This document shows, in pieces, positions 1 to 8,676 of a stretch of DNA of 64,000 bases. The translations under genes were made by a program, and so were the position numbers. Under the pieces are notes generated by a model that saw nothing but the letters and a program-made list of their open reading frames with translations, was not told the origin of the DNA and ran no database searches. Positions within the stretch are counted from its first letter, which is position 1, and each line of letters starts with the position of its first letter. The stretch is from Sphaerisporangium aureirubrum. Lineage in GTDB: Bacteria; Actinomycetota; Actinomycetes; Streptosporangiales; Streptosporangiaceae. The stretch is from contig NZ_JBHSRF010000002.1 in NCBI RefSeq assembly GCF_042658925.1, positions 186,001-250,000 on the forward strand. The letters are read 5' to 3'.

Positions 1-1664
1 GCCGGGGCTTCCTCGGCTTAGCCGGCCTCGGCGCCGCCGCCCTCGCCGGCGGTGGCCTGACGGCCGCCTGCTCCACCCCCGCCACCCGCCGTCCCGGCGC
101 GGGCGGCGGTGCCACCGCGGCCGCCGCGGACAAGCTGAGAAGCCTCACACCGTCATATGTGGCATATCCCGGCGTCACCCCCGACGTCCCCGGCACCATC
201 TCCCCCCTGCCCGGCGTGCCCGACGTCGGCGGCGGCTACCTGAAGTACCCGGCGTCCGCCACCGACGCGGTGAGCGCCGCGGGCAAGGGCGGCCGGTACA
301 CCGCGATGACCCCGCTGTGGGGCCCGCCGCCGCCCGGGCTCGACGACAACGCCTACTTCCAGGCGTGCAACGCCGACATCGGCGCCACCATCCAGTTCCA
401 GATCGCCGACGGCATCACCTACGGCGACAAGGCCACCGCCCGCCTCGCCGCCGGGGACGTGCCGGACCTCATGGTCGTCCCGCAGTGGGAGATCGAGAAG
501 ATGGCCGACTTCAACCTGGCCGTCGACAAGGCCTTCGAGGACCTCACGCCGTACCTCCAGGGCGACAAGGTCAAGGCCTACCCGATGCTCGCCAACCTGC
601 CGACGCCCTCGTGGGAGTTCGCGGTGTTCAACGGCAAGCTGATGGCGGTGCCGTTCCCCACCGAGCCCTATCCCTTCGCCCTGCTGTACCGCAAGGACCT
701 GTTCGGCGAGAACCCCGGCTGGACGCTGCCCAAGACCGCCGACGAGTTGTTCGAGCTGGGCAAGGAGATCACCGACCCCAAGGCGCGGCGCTGGGCGTTC
801 GGCGACATCCACGAGATGCTGTGGCCGGTCTTCCGGATCCCCCAGGAGTGGCGGTACCAGAACGGGAAGCTCGAGTTCAGGTACGAGACGCCCGAATGGG
901 AACAGGGCATCGCGTTCATGCGCCGCCTGTTCGAGGCCAAGCTGGTCCACCCGAACGTGATCAGCAGCAAGGGCGCCAACGAGAAGGACCTCTTCGCGTC
1001 CGGCCAGTTGCTGATCTACCGTGACGGCCTCGGCGCGTGGAAGGAACTGCTCCAGCAGCACCGCGGCAAGAACCCCGACTTCGCGATCGGCGCCCTGCCG
1101 GTGTTCGCGCACGACGGCGGCACGCCGATCATGTACCACAACAGCCCCGCCGGGATCTTCACCTTCGTCAAGAAGGGCCTCGGCGCGGAGAAGATGAAGG
1201 AGATCCTCGGCATCCTGAACTGGTGCGCGGCGCCGTTCGGCACCAAGGAGTACGAGCTCGCCACCTACGGCGTGGAGGGCAAGCACTTCAAGCGCGACGC
1301 CGCCGGGGTGCCGCAGCCCACCGACCTCGGACGCAAGGAGCTCGCCCCGTCGTACGTCTTCCTCGGCGGCCGGCCGATCGTGGCCGAGTTCGTGGCCTAC
1401 CCCGACGCGGTGCGCGACAGCGTCGCCTGGCAGAACGACAGCTTCAAGTTCATCCAGAAGACCCCGCTGGACGGCATCCGCCACCAGCGGCCGTCCAAGA
1501 TGTCCGGGTTGCAGATCCCCACCGAGGACAAGTTCACCGACGTGATGCGCGGGCGCCGGCCGTTGAGCGACATCAAGAAGATCGTCGAGGAGTGGCGGCG
1601 GGACGGCGGCGACGAGGCCAGGGACTTCTACATGAAGGTCCTGCGGGACAACGGCCGTGCCTGA
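1..1664 (+). CDS. ABC transporter sugar-binding lipoprotein, 5' truncated
   Basis: Extracellular solute-binding protein of the LplA/YtcQ type that would capture an oligosaccharide for the two permeases downstream. The frame is open from base 3 at the window edge, so the start codon lies outside. The visible N-terminus reads RGFLGLAGLGAAALAGG, then the lipobox LTAAC with Cys encoded at 69-71, followed by a Gly/Ala/Pro linker: a lipoprotein signal peptide, possibly Tat type because of the leading Arg. About 530 residues are visible, in the usual range for large LplA-like binding proteins. A hairpin lies between this gene and the permeases. No ATPase gene follows, so a shared MsiK-like ATPase is presumed. 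The substrate cannot be read from sequence. Confidence 0.88.
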   Translation, partial: RGFLGLAGLGAAALAGGGLTAACSTPATRRPGAGGGATAAAADKLRSLTPSYVAYPGVTPDVPGTISPLPGVPDVGGGYLKYPASATDAVSAAGKGGRYTAMTPLWGPPPPGLDDNAYFQACNADIGATIQFQIADGITYGDKATARLAAGDVPDLMVVPQWEIEKMADFNLAVDKAFEDLTPYLQGDKVKAYPMLANLPTPSWEFAVFNGKLMAVPFPTEPYPFALLYRKDLFGENPGWTLPKTADELFELGKEITDPKARRWAFGDIHEMLWPVFRIPQEWRYQNGKLEFRYETPEWEQGIAFMRRLFEAKLVHPNVISSKGANEKDLFASGQLLIYRDGLGAWKELLQQHRGKNPDFAIGALPVFAHDGGTPIMYHNSPAGIFTFVKKGLGAEKMKEILGILNWCAAPFGTKEYELATYGVEGKHFKRDAAGVPQPTDLGRKELAPSYVFLGGRPIVAEFVAYPDAVRDSVAWQNDSFKFIQKTPLDGIRHQRPSKMSGLQIPTEDKFTDVMRGRRPLSDIKKIVEEWRRDGGDEARDFYMKVLRDNGRA

Positions 1665-1722
1665 CCTGCCCTTCCGGCGCGGCGGATCCGGGCGGCCCGG
1701 GTGACCCACGACACGAAAAAAA

Positions 1723-1762
1723 CCGGCCCGGCGGGTGACCTGACCTCACCCGCCGGGACCGG
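1723..1762 (+). terminator. Intercistronic hairpin between binding protein and permease
   Basis: Arms at 1723-1738 and 1746-1762 pair over 16 bp with one bulged base around a 7-nt loop. Seven A residues (1716-1722) precede it and no T-run follows on the plus strand. It therefore looks more like a partial terminator or 3' stabiliser of the binding-protein message, as in malE-malF type operons, than a full stop. It would act as a terminator with a T-tract only on the minus strand. Confidence 0.6.
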
Positions 1763-1823
1763 CACCCTTAACTCTGGCCGTAAGAGGGCTGCCAAGGCAA
1801 GCGAGAACGCGGGAAAATCCGTG

Positions 1824-2756
1824 ATGACCGGCCAGGAAACCGTTCCACGGCCGCTGCGGGCCCGCCTGCGGCGCGACTGGCCCTTGCTGCTGATGACCGC
1901 TCCGGCCATCGGGCTCCTGCTGCTCTTCCACTACGTGCCGCTGCTCGGCAACATCATCGCGTTCCAGGACTACTCGCCGTACGTCGGCTTCGCCGACAGC
2001 CCGTTCGTGGGGCTCGCCAACTTCCAGTGGCTGCTGCTGGACGCCAGTTTCTGGGACGCGACGCTGAACACCCTCGGCATCACGGCGTTCCAGCTGGTCT
2101 TCTACTTCCCCGTGCCGATCGCGCTGGCGATCCTGTTGGACAGCGTGATGCGGCCGAGGGTGCGGCTGCTGGTGCAGAGCGTCGTGTACATGCCGCACTT
2201 CTTCTCGTGGGTGCTGGTGGTCACGCTGTTCCAGCAGATGCTGGGCGGCGCGGGGCTGGTCTCGCAGCTCCTGCGCGAGCGCGGCCTGGAGGGCATCGAC
2301 CTGATGACCAACCCGGATACCTTCCTGCTGCTGGTCACCGGGGAGACGGTCTGGAAGGACGCCGGCTGGGGCACGATCATCTTCCTGGCCGCGCTGGCGG
2401 CCATCGACCGCAACCTGTACGAGGCGGCGGCGGTGGACGGCGCGGGGCGGTGGCGGCGCATGTGGCACATCACGCTGCCCGGCCTGCGGCCGGTGGTGAT
2501 CCTTCTGCTGATCCTGCGTCTCGGCGACGCGCTCAACGTGGGGTTCGAGCAGTTCTTCCTCCAGCGGGACGCGGTCGGCAGGGATGCCGCCGAGGTGCTG
2601 GACACCTTCGTCTACTGGCGCACGCTCACCACCGGCGAGTGGAGCTACGGCGCGGCGGCCGGGATGGTGAAGGGACTGGTGGGGCTGGTGCTGATCCTGA
2701 TCGCCAACAAGGTCGCCCACCGGTTCGGCGAGCAGGGCATCTACAAGCGATCATGA
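1824..2756 (+). CDS. ABC sugar permease, LplB-like
   Basis: Integral membrane permease of the binding-protein-dependent sugar type (LplB/YteP-like), 310 residues. After a short basic N-terminus (RPLRARLRRDWPLLLM) there are about six hydrophobic segments. The EAA loop, where the ATPase docks, is visible as YEAAAVDGAGRWRRMWHITL. I chose ATG 1824 (GTG 1821 is next to it). The frame opens at GTG 1701, but that would translate the hairpin at 1723-1762 and add a tail untypical of the family. It is followed after 10 bp by the second permease. Confidence 0.88.
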   Translation: MTGQETVPRPLRARLRRDWPLLLMTAPAIGLLLLFHYVPLLGNIIAFQDYSPYVGFADSPFVGLANFQWLLLDASFWDATLNTLGITAFQLVFYFPVPIALAILLDSVMRPRVRLLVQSVVYMPHFFSWVLVVTLFQQMLGGAGLVSQLLRERGLEGIDLMTNPDTFLLLVTGETVWKDAGWGTIIFLAALAAIDRNLYEAAAVDGAGRWRRMWHITLPGLRPVVILLLILRLGDALNVGFEQFFLQRDAVGRDAAEVLDTFVYWRTLTTGEWSYGAAAGMVKGLVGLVLILIANKVAHRFGEQGIYKRS

Positions 2757-2766
2757 AAGCGGGCTC

Positions 2767-3672
2767 ATGACGGTATCGACGGCGCGGCCCCTGTGGGACG
2801 AGCGGCCGAGCACGGCGGGACGGCTGGTCAAGGGCGTGATCCTGACGCTGATCGTGGTCAGCGTGCTGTTCCCGATCTACATGGTGGTACTCACCAGCCT
2901 GTCCTCCCAGGAGGCGGTGACCCGGGCCGGCGGCCTGGTCACCTTCCCCGGCGAGCTGTCGCTGGGCGCCTACCGGGAGCTGTTCTCCGGCGGGGTGGTG
3001 ACCCGGGCCGTGCTGATCAGCCTCGGCGTCACCGCCACCGGCACGGCCATCAGCCTGACGGTGACGGTGCTGGCGGCGTACGGGCTGTCCCGGCCGGGGT
3101 CGCTGCTGCACCGGCCGCTGCTGTTCCTGATCCTGGCCACCTACCTGTTCGGGCCCGGCATGATCCCGAACTACCTGCTGGTCAGCTCGCTCGGCCTGAT
3201 CGACAGCTACTGGTCGCTGATCCTGCCGTCGGCGGTGGCGGCGTTCAACCTCGTGGTGATGCGGGCGTTCTTCATGAACATCCCCGGCGAGGTCACCGAC
3301 AGCGCCCGCGTCGACGGCGCCGGGGAGTTCCGCATCCTGTGGCGGATCGTGCTGCCCATGTCCAAGGGCGTGGTCGCGGTGATCGGCATGTTCTACGCCG
3401 TCGGGTACTGGAACTCGTTCTTCAACGCGGTCCTGTACCTCAACGACAACGCCAAGTGGCCGCTGCAGGTGGTGCTGCGGCAGTACGTGCTGCAGGGCCA
3501 GTCGCTGGTGGTCGGCCAGACCAGTGACACCATCGCGGGCGAGACGCTGCCGCCCAGCCTGGCCATCCAGATGGCGATCGTCGTGCTGGCGCTGATCCCG
3601 GTGCTGTTCGTCTACCCCTTCGTGCAGCGCCACTTCACCAAGGGCGTCATCATCGGCGCCGTGAAGGGGTGA
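2767..3672 (+). CDS. ABC sugar permease, YtcP/LplC-like
   Basis: Second membrane subunit of the importer, 301 residues with about six membrane spans. The EAA motif reads DSARVDGAGEFRILWRIVLP and the C-terminus FTKGVIIGAVKG is the classic ending of the MalG/LplC family. It forms an operon with the preceding permease. It is the last gene of the transporter operon; the next gene is convergent, and its stop lies about 10 bp away. Confidence 0.9.
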   Translation: MTVSTARPLWDERPSTAGRLVKGVILTLIVVSVLFPIYMVVLTSLSSQEAVTRAGGLVTFPGELSLGAYRELFSGGVVTRAVLISLGVTATGTAISLTVTVLAAYGLSRPGSLLHRPLLFLILATYLFGPGMIPNYLLVSSLGLIDSYWSLILPSAVAAFNLVVMRAFFMNIPGEVTDSARVDGAGEFRILWRIVLPMSKGVVAVIGMFYAVGYWNSFFNAVLYLNDNAKWPLQVVLRQYVLQGQSLVVGQTSDTIAGETLPPSLAIQMAIVVLALIPVLFVYPFVQRHFTKGVIIGAVKG

Positions 3673-3681
3673 GGCGCGGCC

Positions 3682-3930
3682 TCACCGCACGCCGGCCCCG
3701 ACCCGGTCCACGAGCTGCGAGACGCCCTTCTCCCGGGCACAGTGCGCGCAGCAGTACCAGTGGCCGTTGGCCTCCACGCCGTGGCCGATGATCCGGCAGC
3801 CGCAGTGCTCGCAGGACGGCGCCATACGCTGGATCGCGCACTCGAAGCTGTCGAAGGTGTGCACGCCGCCCATGGCATGGACTTCGAACGTCATATCGTA
3901 ATCATTTCCGCATACTTCGCATCTAGCCAT
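3682..3930 (-). CDS. Metallothionein-like Cys-rich protein
   Basis: Small metal-binding protein of 82 residues. The N-terminal half begins MARCEVCGNDYD, a CxxC ribbon. The C-terminal half contains CEHCGCRIIGHG and, further on, HWYCCAHCAREKG, the Cys/His pattern of bacterial SmtA/PmtA-type metallothioneins, so Zn or Cu binding in the cytoplasm is likely. Start ATG 3930 has an AAGGGAG ribosome site 5 nt upstream; an in-frame GTG at 3936 is less well placed. It is divergent from the kinase pair, with about 120 bp shared between them. Annotated by family resemblance; metal specificity is unknown. Confidence 0.75.
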   Translation of the reverse strand: MARCEVCGNDYDMTFEVHAMGGVHTFDSFECAIQRMAPSCEHCGCRIIGHGVEANGHWYCCAHCAREKGVSQLVDRVGAGVR

Positions 3931-4053
3931 GATCACTCCCTTAGTTCTCTAACCACTCAGTTACCCAGGAAAACCGGCAAGAGCCTGCCGAGCACGTGCT
4001 TCGGTACGCATAATTGATGATCTAGGGACCGTCTTTTTAAGGAGAATCCCGAC

Positions 4054-6135
4054 ATGCCGCAGGTCTTGCCCCTGCAATCGGATGATCCCTCCGAGCTGGG
4101 CGCATATCACATCGTCGGCAGGATCGGTGAGGGTGCGAGAAGCACCGTTTACCTGGCGAAAGGCCCGCAGAGCGATCACGTCGCGCTCAAGCTCCTGCAC
4201 GCCGACACCCATGGCACCGAAGGCTTCCTCGCCAAGGTCGAGGAGCTACGACAGGTCTCGGCCTTCTGCACCGCCCAGGTCCTGGAGACGGGGCAGTACG
4301 GCGACCGGCCGTACGTGGTCAACGAGTACATCGACGGCCCGACCCTCCAGGCGGCCGTGGACGCCGACGGGCCGCTGCGCGGGCCCGCGCTGCACCGCCT
4401 CGCGATCGGGACGATGACTGCGCTGGTCGCCATCCACCAGGTGGGCATCGTGCACCGCGAGTTCAGCCCCGGCAGCGTGCTGCTCGGCCCGGACGGCCCG
4501 CGGGTCATCGACTTCGGCATCGCCCAGGCGCTGGACGCCGGCATGGAGAGCACCACGCGCTCGGTGGGCACCCCCGCGTACCTCACCCCCGAACAACTGG
4601 AGGGCGTGCCGGTCGGCCCGGCGGCCGACATGTTCGCCTGGGGCGCCACCATCCTGTTCGCCGCGTCCGGGCGGGCGCCGTTCGAGGCCGGCTCGATGTC
4701 CGCGACCATCAACCGGGTGCTGCGCGACGAGCCGGACCTCAGCGTGCTGGACGACGACCTGCTCAACCTGGTCGCCGGATGCCTGGCCAAGGACCCCGCC
4801 CGCCGCCCCACCGCGAGCGAGGCCCTGCTGCGGCTGGTCGGCCACTCGCAGATCCTCGCCACCCTGGAGGCCGTCCCCGCCGCCCCCGCCCCTGTCGCCG
4901 CCTCCCCCGCGGGGGTGCCGGTGCAGCCGACGCCCCTGCGGAGCGCGCCGCCGCCCGACCCCGGCAGCAGGGTCGACTTCCTGCCCCCGCCGCCGGCCCG
5001 GCGGAACGGCTCCCGCCGCGGCCTGGTGCTGGGCGCCGCCGCCGTGGCCATCGCGGTGCTGTCCGGCGGCTCGGTCTACGCGCTCACCGCCGGGCGCACC
5101 CCCGCTGCTCCCACACCCGCCCCGACCGTGCAGGCGGCGGCGCCGACCCCGCTGCCCGCCCCCTCGGCGTCGGTCATCCAGGCGTCGCCCAGCCCGCCCG
5201 CCAAGGCGACCACGGACCTCAAGCTTCCGGGCGTGCGGATCACCACGCACGAGAACCCGTCCGACCCGGTGCAACTGGTGTCCTACTTCGTCCAGGACCT
5301 CGACAAGAAGCAGTACGCGACGTACGTGCGCGACCCGGGCAAGGACACCTTCACCGCCGTGGCCAGGAACGCGGAGTTCGGCGACCCCGTCGTCTCGCCG
5401 GACGGCACCTGGACCGCGATCAACCCGTGGCTGAAGTTCGCCACGTCCAGCTACGACAACGTCGTCTTCGTCAACCGCAAGACGGGCGAGAAGTTCTCGG
5501 TGGATACGCTCAAGCAGCCGCTGCGCGGCCTGGCCGGCACCTGGAGCCGCGACAGCACGCGCTTCCTGCTCACCATCTACACGATCGACAGCAAGAAGGA
5601 CACGCAGTACCCCCAGGGGTTCGTCACGGTCGACGTGCGGACGCGCAAGGCGACCGTCGTGATGACCGACGACAAGCGGGACGGCTACGGCAACTTCGAC
5701 TGGAGCCCGGACGGCACCTCCGTGGCCGGCGCGTACGAGAAGAAGAAGGACCCGAGGTTCGGGCTGCGGTTCCGCACCCTGGACGGGCAGGTCGGGCGGA
5801 CCATGCCGTGGGTGGGGCTGATCCCCGGCTCCGGCCTCTTCTCGCCCTCCGGCACGTCCTTCTACTCTTATTGCCCGCCCACCAGCAAGGGGGAGTCGAA
5901 CGTCTGCGTGTGGAACCTCGCGTCCGGCAACCGCACGGCCACCATTCCCTCGGTGGCGGACGAATCCTCCATTCAGGGCTGGTGGGACGAGCACCATCTG
6001 ATCGTCTACGATCCGCGCAAGGACACGAAGAAATACGTGGTGATCGACTTCCACGGCAAGGTCCAGCGCACCTTGGTCGAGGTCGACAAGCGGGACGCCA
6101 AGATCGCCCAGCAGCTTCGTTTCGTACCCAGATAG
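4054..6135 (+). CDS. Membrane Ser/Thr kinase-like protein, predicted pseudokinase
   Basis: 693 residues: cytoplasmic kinase-like domain (about 18-270), Pro/Ala linker, one membrane span (about 319-343), a second Pro-rich linker and an extracellular domain with repeated blade-like motifs (SPDGTW, WSRDSTRFLL, WSPDGTSV, FSPSGTSF) resembling a TolB/WD40-type propeller. The glycine loop GEGARSTVY (25-33), Lys46 of VALK and DFG (153-155) are kept. The catalytic loop reads HREFSPGSVLL, so the HRD aspartate is Glu136 and the loop Lys and Asn are Ser138 and Ser141; APE is TPE. The codon at 4459-4461 is GAG. Phosphotransfer is probably lost or weak. Ribosome site AAGGAGAA precedes ATG 4054. It is followed after 7 bp by an intact paralogue, suggesting a regulatory or heterodimeric partner. 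Confidence 0.88.
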   Translation: MPQVLPLQSDDPSELGAYHIVGRIGEGARSTVYLAKGPQSDHVALKLLHADTHGTEGFLAKVEELRQVSAFCTAQVLETGQYGDRPYVVNEYIDGPTLQAAVDADGPLRGPALHRLAIGTMTALVAIHQVGIVHREFSPGSVLLGPDGPRVIDFGIAQALDAGMESTTRSVGTPAYLTPEQLEGVPVGPAADMFAWGATILFAASGRAPFEAGSMSATINRVLRDEPDLSVLDDDLLNLVAGCLAKDPARRPTASEALLRLVGHSQILATLEAVPAAPAPVAASPAGVPVQPTPLRSAPPPDPGSRVDFLPPPPARRNGSRRGLVLGAAAVAIAVLSGGSVYALTAGRTPAAPTPAPTVQAAAPTPLPAPSASVIQASPSPPAKATTDLKLPGVRITTHENPSDPVQLVSYFVQDLDKKQYATYVRDPGKDTFTAVARNAEFGDPVVSPDGTWTAINPWLKFATSSYDNVVFVNRKTGEKFSVDTLKQPLRGLAGTWSRDSTRFLLTIYTIDSKKDTQYPQGFVTVDVRTRKATVVMTDDKRDGYGNFDWSPDGTSVAGAYEKKKDPRFGLRFRTLDGQVGRTMPWVGLIPGSGLFSPSGTSFYSYCPPTSKGESNVCVWNLASGNRTATIPSVADESSIQGWWDEHHLIVYDPRKDTKKYVVIDFHGKVQRTLVEVDKRDAKIAQQLRFVPR

Positions 6136-6142
6136 AGGAACC

Positions 6143-8233
6143 GTGACGGACATCGCCTCCCTGCGCCCCGGCGATCCGGAGAGCATCGGCGGCTACGCGC
6201 TGACCGGCCGGATCGGCGAGGGAGGCCAGGGCTCGGTCTACCTCGGCACCACCCCCTCCGGGGAACGGGTCGCGATCAAGGTGCTGCGGCGCGGGCTGGT
6301 CCCGCCGGCGCCCGGCAGCGTGGCGTCCGCGGCGCCCGAGCGCTTCCAGCGGGAGACCGAGATCCTGCGGCGGGTGGCGCCGTTCTGCACGGCCCAGGTG
6401 GTGGAAAGCGGAACCGCCGCAGGGCGGCCGTACATCGTCAGCGAGTACATCGAGGGCCCCACACTGCAGCAGAGCGTCGAGCGGGACGGGCCGCTGCGCG
6501 ACGCGCGGCTGCGGCGGCTGGCGGTGGGCACCATGACGGCGCTCACCGCGATCCACCGGGCCGGGATCGTGCACCGCGACTTCAAGCCGAGCAACGTACT
6601 GCTCGGCCGGGACGGCCCCCGGGTCATCGACTTCGGCATCGCCCGCGCCCTGGACGTCTCCGCCACCGGCTCCGGCGCCATCGGCACCCCGCCGTACATG
6701 GCACCCGAGCAACTCGACGGCGCCCCCGTGGAGCCGCCCGCGGACCTGTTCTCCTGGGGCTCCACGATGGTGTTCGCGGCGACGGGCCGCCCGCCGTTCG
6801 GCATGGACTCCCTGCCCGCCGTGATCAACCGCATCCTGCACAGGGACCCCGACCTCGGCGACCTCGAAGGCGACCTGCGCGACCTGATCGCCGAATGCCT
6901 CGCCAAGAACCCCGCCGTCCGGCCCGCGGCCCGCGACGTCCTGCTGCGGCTCCTCGGCGCCCAGGGCCGCCCCTCCGGCGGCGGCGACCTGCTCTCCGCC
7001 GGCACCGCCGCCGCCTCCGACACGCCGCAGCGCGCCACCGCCCTCCCCGTTGGCGCACCACCGCCCGGCGGGGTGTACGCGGCTCCCGGAGGGCCGGTGT
7101 CCACCGACCCGGGCACCGCCGTGTTCCCCACCCAGCCCGATGTGGCCGCCGGGAGCCGCCGCGGCCTGTGGATCGGCGCCGGCGTCGCGCTCGCGCTGGT
7201 CTCCGCCGCGCTGGCCTACATCTTCATCCCCCGCGACGTCACCGGTCCCGTCGCCCGGCCCACCCCCTCCGCCCCCTCGGCGTCCCCCGTGCGGGAGGTC
7301 ACCGCCGCGCCCCCCACCCCGGCGGCCGAGTCGCGGCTGCCGGAGACCAAGACCACCGTGTACGAGAACCCGGACGACCCCGTGCGGCTGACGTCCTTCA
7401 TGTACCTGGGTTCGAACGAGTCCAAGTCGTACGCGCGCGACACCAAGGGCGAATTCGAGTCCACCGGCCCCTACCAGGAGCCCCTGGTGTCACCGGACGG
7501 CACCTGGATGGCCATCCTGCCGTGGCTGAAGGACTCGATTCCGCAGCCGTACGACCAGGTCCGCCTGGTCGAGCGGTCCACCGGCCGGGAGTTCGCGGTC
7601 CGCCTCACCGACAAACCCCTGCAGAACTTCGTCCCCTACTGGTCCTCCGACGGCCGGCGCCTGCTGCTGACGACCTACGAGGTCTCGCCCACCAACCAGC
7701 GGACCTCGGTGGGCTTCGTCATCGTCGACCGCGACACGGCCACCTCGAAGGCGGTCTCCGCCCCCACCCCCGGCGCCCAGGCCAACCCCTTCATGTGGGC
7801 CCCCGGCGAGACGAGCGTCGCCCAGCGCTACCTCGACGGCAACAAACCGGGCATCCGGATCTACGACCTGACCGGCAAGGCCCTGCGCACCATCGCCAAC
7901 GTCGGCAACCCGATCGACTACGAGAGCATGTTCTCCCCCGCCGGAAAGTTCTTCGTCACGTTGTGCCCCAGCGGCTACGCCATCGCCTGCATCTGGGACA
8001 CCACCACCGGCCGCCGCGTCACCACCGTCCCCGTCCCCGTCAAACGCAGGGTCGTCGGCTGGTACAACGACGCCCATCTCATCGTCACCGACCTGAGCAA
8101 CTCCCCCGCCCGGGTGACCATCACCAACCTGAAAGGCAAACAAGTCCGCCTCCTAGCCGAAATCCCCAAATCCGAAATAGACGGCAACCCCTACCGCCTA
8201 ATCCCCCACTACGGCCCCAACCCCAACAACTAA
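6143..8233 (+). CDS. Membrane Ser/Thr protein kinase with propeller-like sensor
   Basis: 696-residue paralogue of the preceding gene with the same layout: kinase domain (about 18-275), linker, membrane span (about 337-360), extracellular repeat domain (SPDGTW, WSSDGRRLLL and related motifs). All catalytic elements are present: GEGGQGSVY, Lys46 of VAIK, HRDFKPSNVLL, DFGIA, GTPPYMAPEQL. Start GTG 6143 has GAGGAA 4 nt upstream, overlapping the stop of the previous gene, so the two are translationally linked. The last 70 bp are very C-rich and G-poor on the coding strand. Substrates and ligand are unknown. Confidence 0.92.
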   Translation: MTDIASLRPGDPESIGGYALTGRIGEGGQGSVYLGTTPSGERVAIKVLRRGLVPPAPGSVASAAPERFQRETEILRRVAPFCTAQVVESGTAAGRPYIVSEYIEGPTLQQSVERDGPLRDARLRRLAVGTMTALTAIHRAGIVHRDFKPSNVLLGRDGPRVIDFGIARALDVSATGSGAIGTPPYMAPEQLDGAPVEPPADLFSWGSTMVFAATGRPPFGMDSLPAVINRILHRDPDLGDLEGDLRDLIAECLAKNPAVRPAARDVLLRLLGAQGRPSGGGDLLSAGTAAASDTPQRATALPVGAPPPGGVYAAPGGPVSTDPGTAVFPTQPDVAAGSRRGLWIGAGVALALVSAALAYIFIPRDVTGPVARPTPSAPSASPVREVTAAPPTPAAESRLPETKTTVYENPDDPVRLTSFMYLGSNESKSYARDTKGEFESTGPYQEPLVSPDGTWMAILPWLKDSIPQPYDQVRLVERSTGREFAVRLTDKPLQNFVPYWSSDGRRLLLTTYEVSPTNQRTSVGFVIVDRDTATSKAVSAPTPGAQANPFMWAPGETSVAQRYLDGNKPGIRIYDLTGKALRTIANVGNPIDYESMFSPAGKFFVTLCPSGYAIACIWDTTTGRRVTTVPVPVKRRVVGWYNDAHLIVTDLSNSPARVTITNLKGKQVRLLAEIPKSEIDGNPYRLIPHYGPNPNN

Positions 8234-8334
8234 CCCCACCACAACCCGCACGGCAGGCCACACCACGCGGGTACGCCACGACGCGTGCGGCACGCCACCA
8301 CGCGCCCACCCAACCCCGCCCTGGCCGTCCCATT

Positions 8335-8399
8335 CAACCGGCGCCGAGACGGCGGGACGTGGTACGGCGAATCCGGCGCCGCCGTACGGCGAACAACCC
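8335..8399 (+). repeat. REP-like palindromic repeat, copy 1
   Basis: 65-bp element matching 47245-47309 at 61 of 65 positions. Its core is a perfect inverted repeat GTACGGCG (8362-8369) / CGCCGTAC (8380-8387) around a 10-nt loop. It sits about 100 bp after the kinase stop in a 242-bp space with no gene. The second copy also lies downstream of a gene (ligB). Confidence 0.8.
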
Positions 8400-8475
8400 G
8401 GCACCGTGCCCCACCGCGACGCATCCCCGGTGAGCTCTGTGTCCCGCGGAAACAACCGAGCCTCCGGACATCACC

Positions 8476-8676
8476 TCAACGACCGAAACACCCGTCCCTG
8501 AGCTCGCACAAGAATGCGCGCCACTCCCCATGACCGCAGTGAAGCACGGCACCACCAGGATTCTTGGAGTCCCGCACGGCCACCGCCATCGGCAGATTCA
8601 CCGCCACCTCGACACACTCCCCCCCGTCGTCGCCGGACCGAGACGACTTTCGCCACAGCGCTCCGGTCAGGTCCAT
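8476..8676 (-). CDS. DUF397 domain protein
   Basis: 66-residue protein opening MDLTGALWRKSSRSG with the typical DUF397 pattern (WRKSSRS, CVEVA, VAVRDSKNPGG). Such proteins usually accompany WhiJ-like XRE regulators in actinomycetes and are thought to modulate them. The start ATG at 8676 overlaps the end of the upstream XRE gene by 10 bp in another frame, so translation is coupled. It is probably the last gene of that operon. Confidence 0.85.
   Translation of the reverse strand: MDLTGALWRKSSRSGDDGGECVEVAVNLPMAVAVRDSKNPGGAVLHCGHGEWRAFLCELRDGCFGR

Noticed and set aside
1701..1823. GTG 1701 as start of the first permease
   Set aside because: It would translate through the hairpin at 1723-1762 and lacks a ribosome site; ATG 1824 begins at the family N-terminus.
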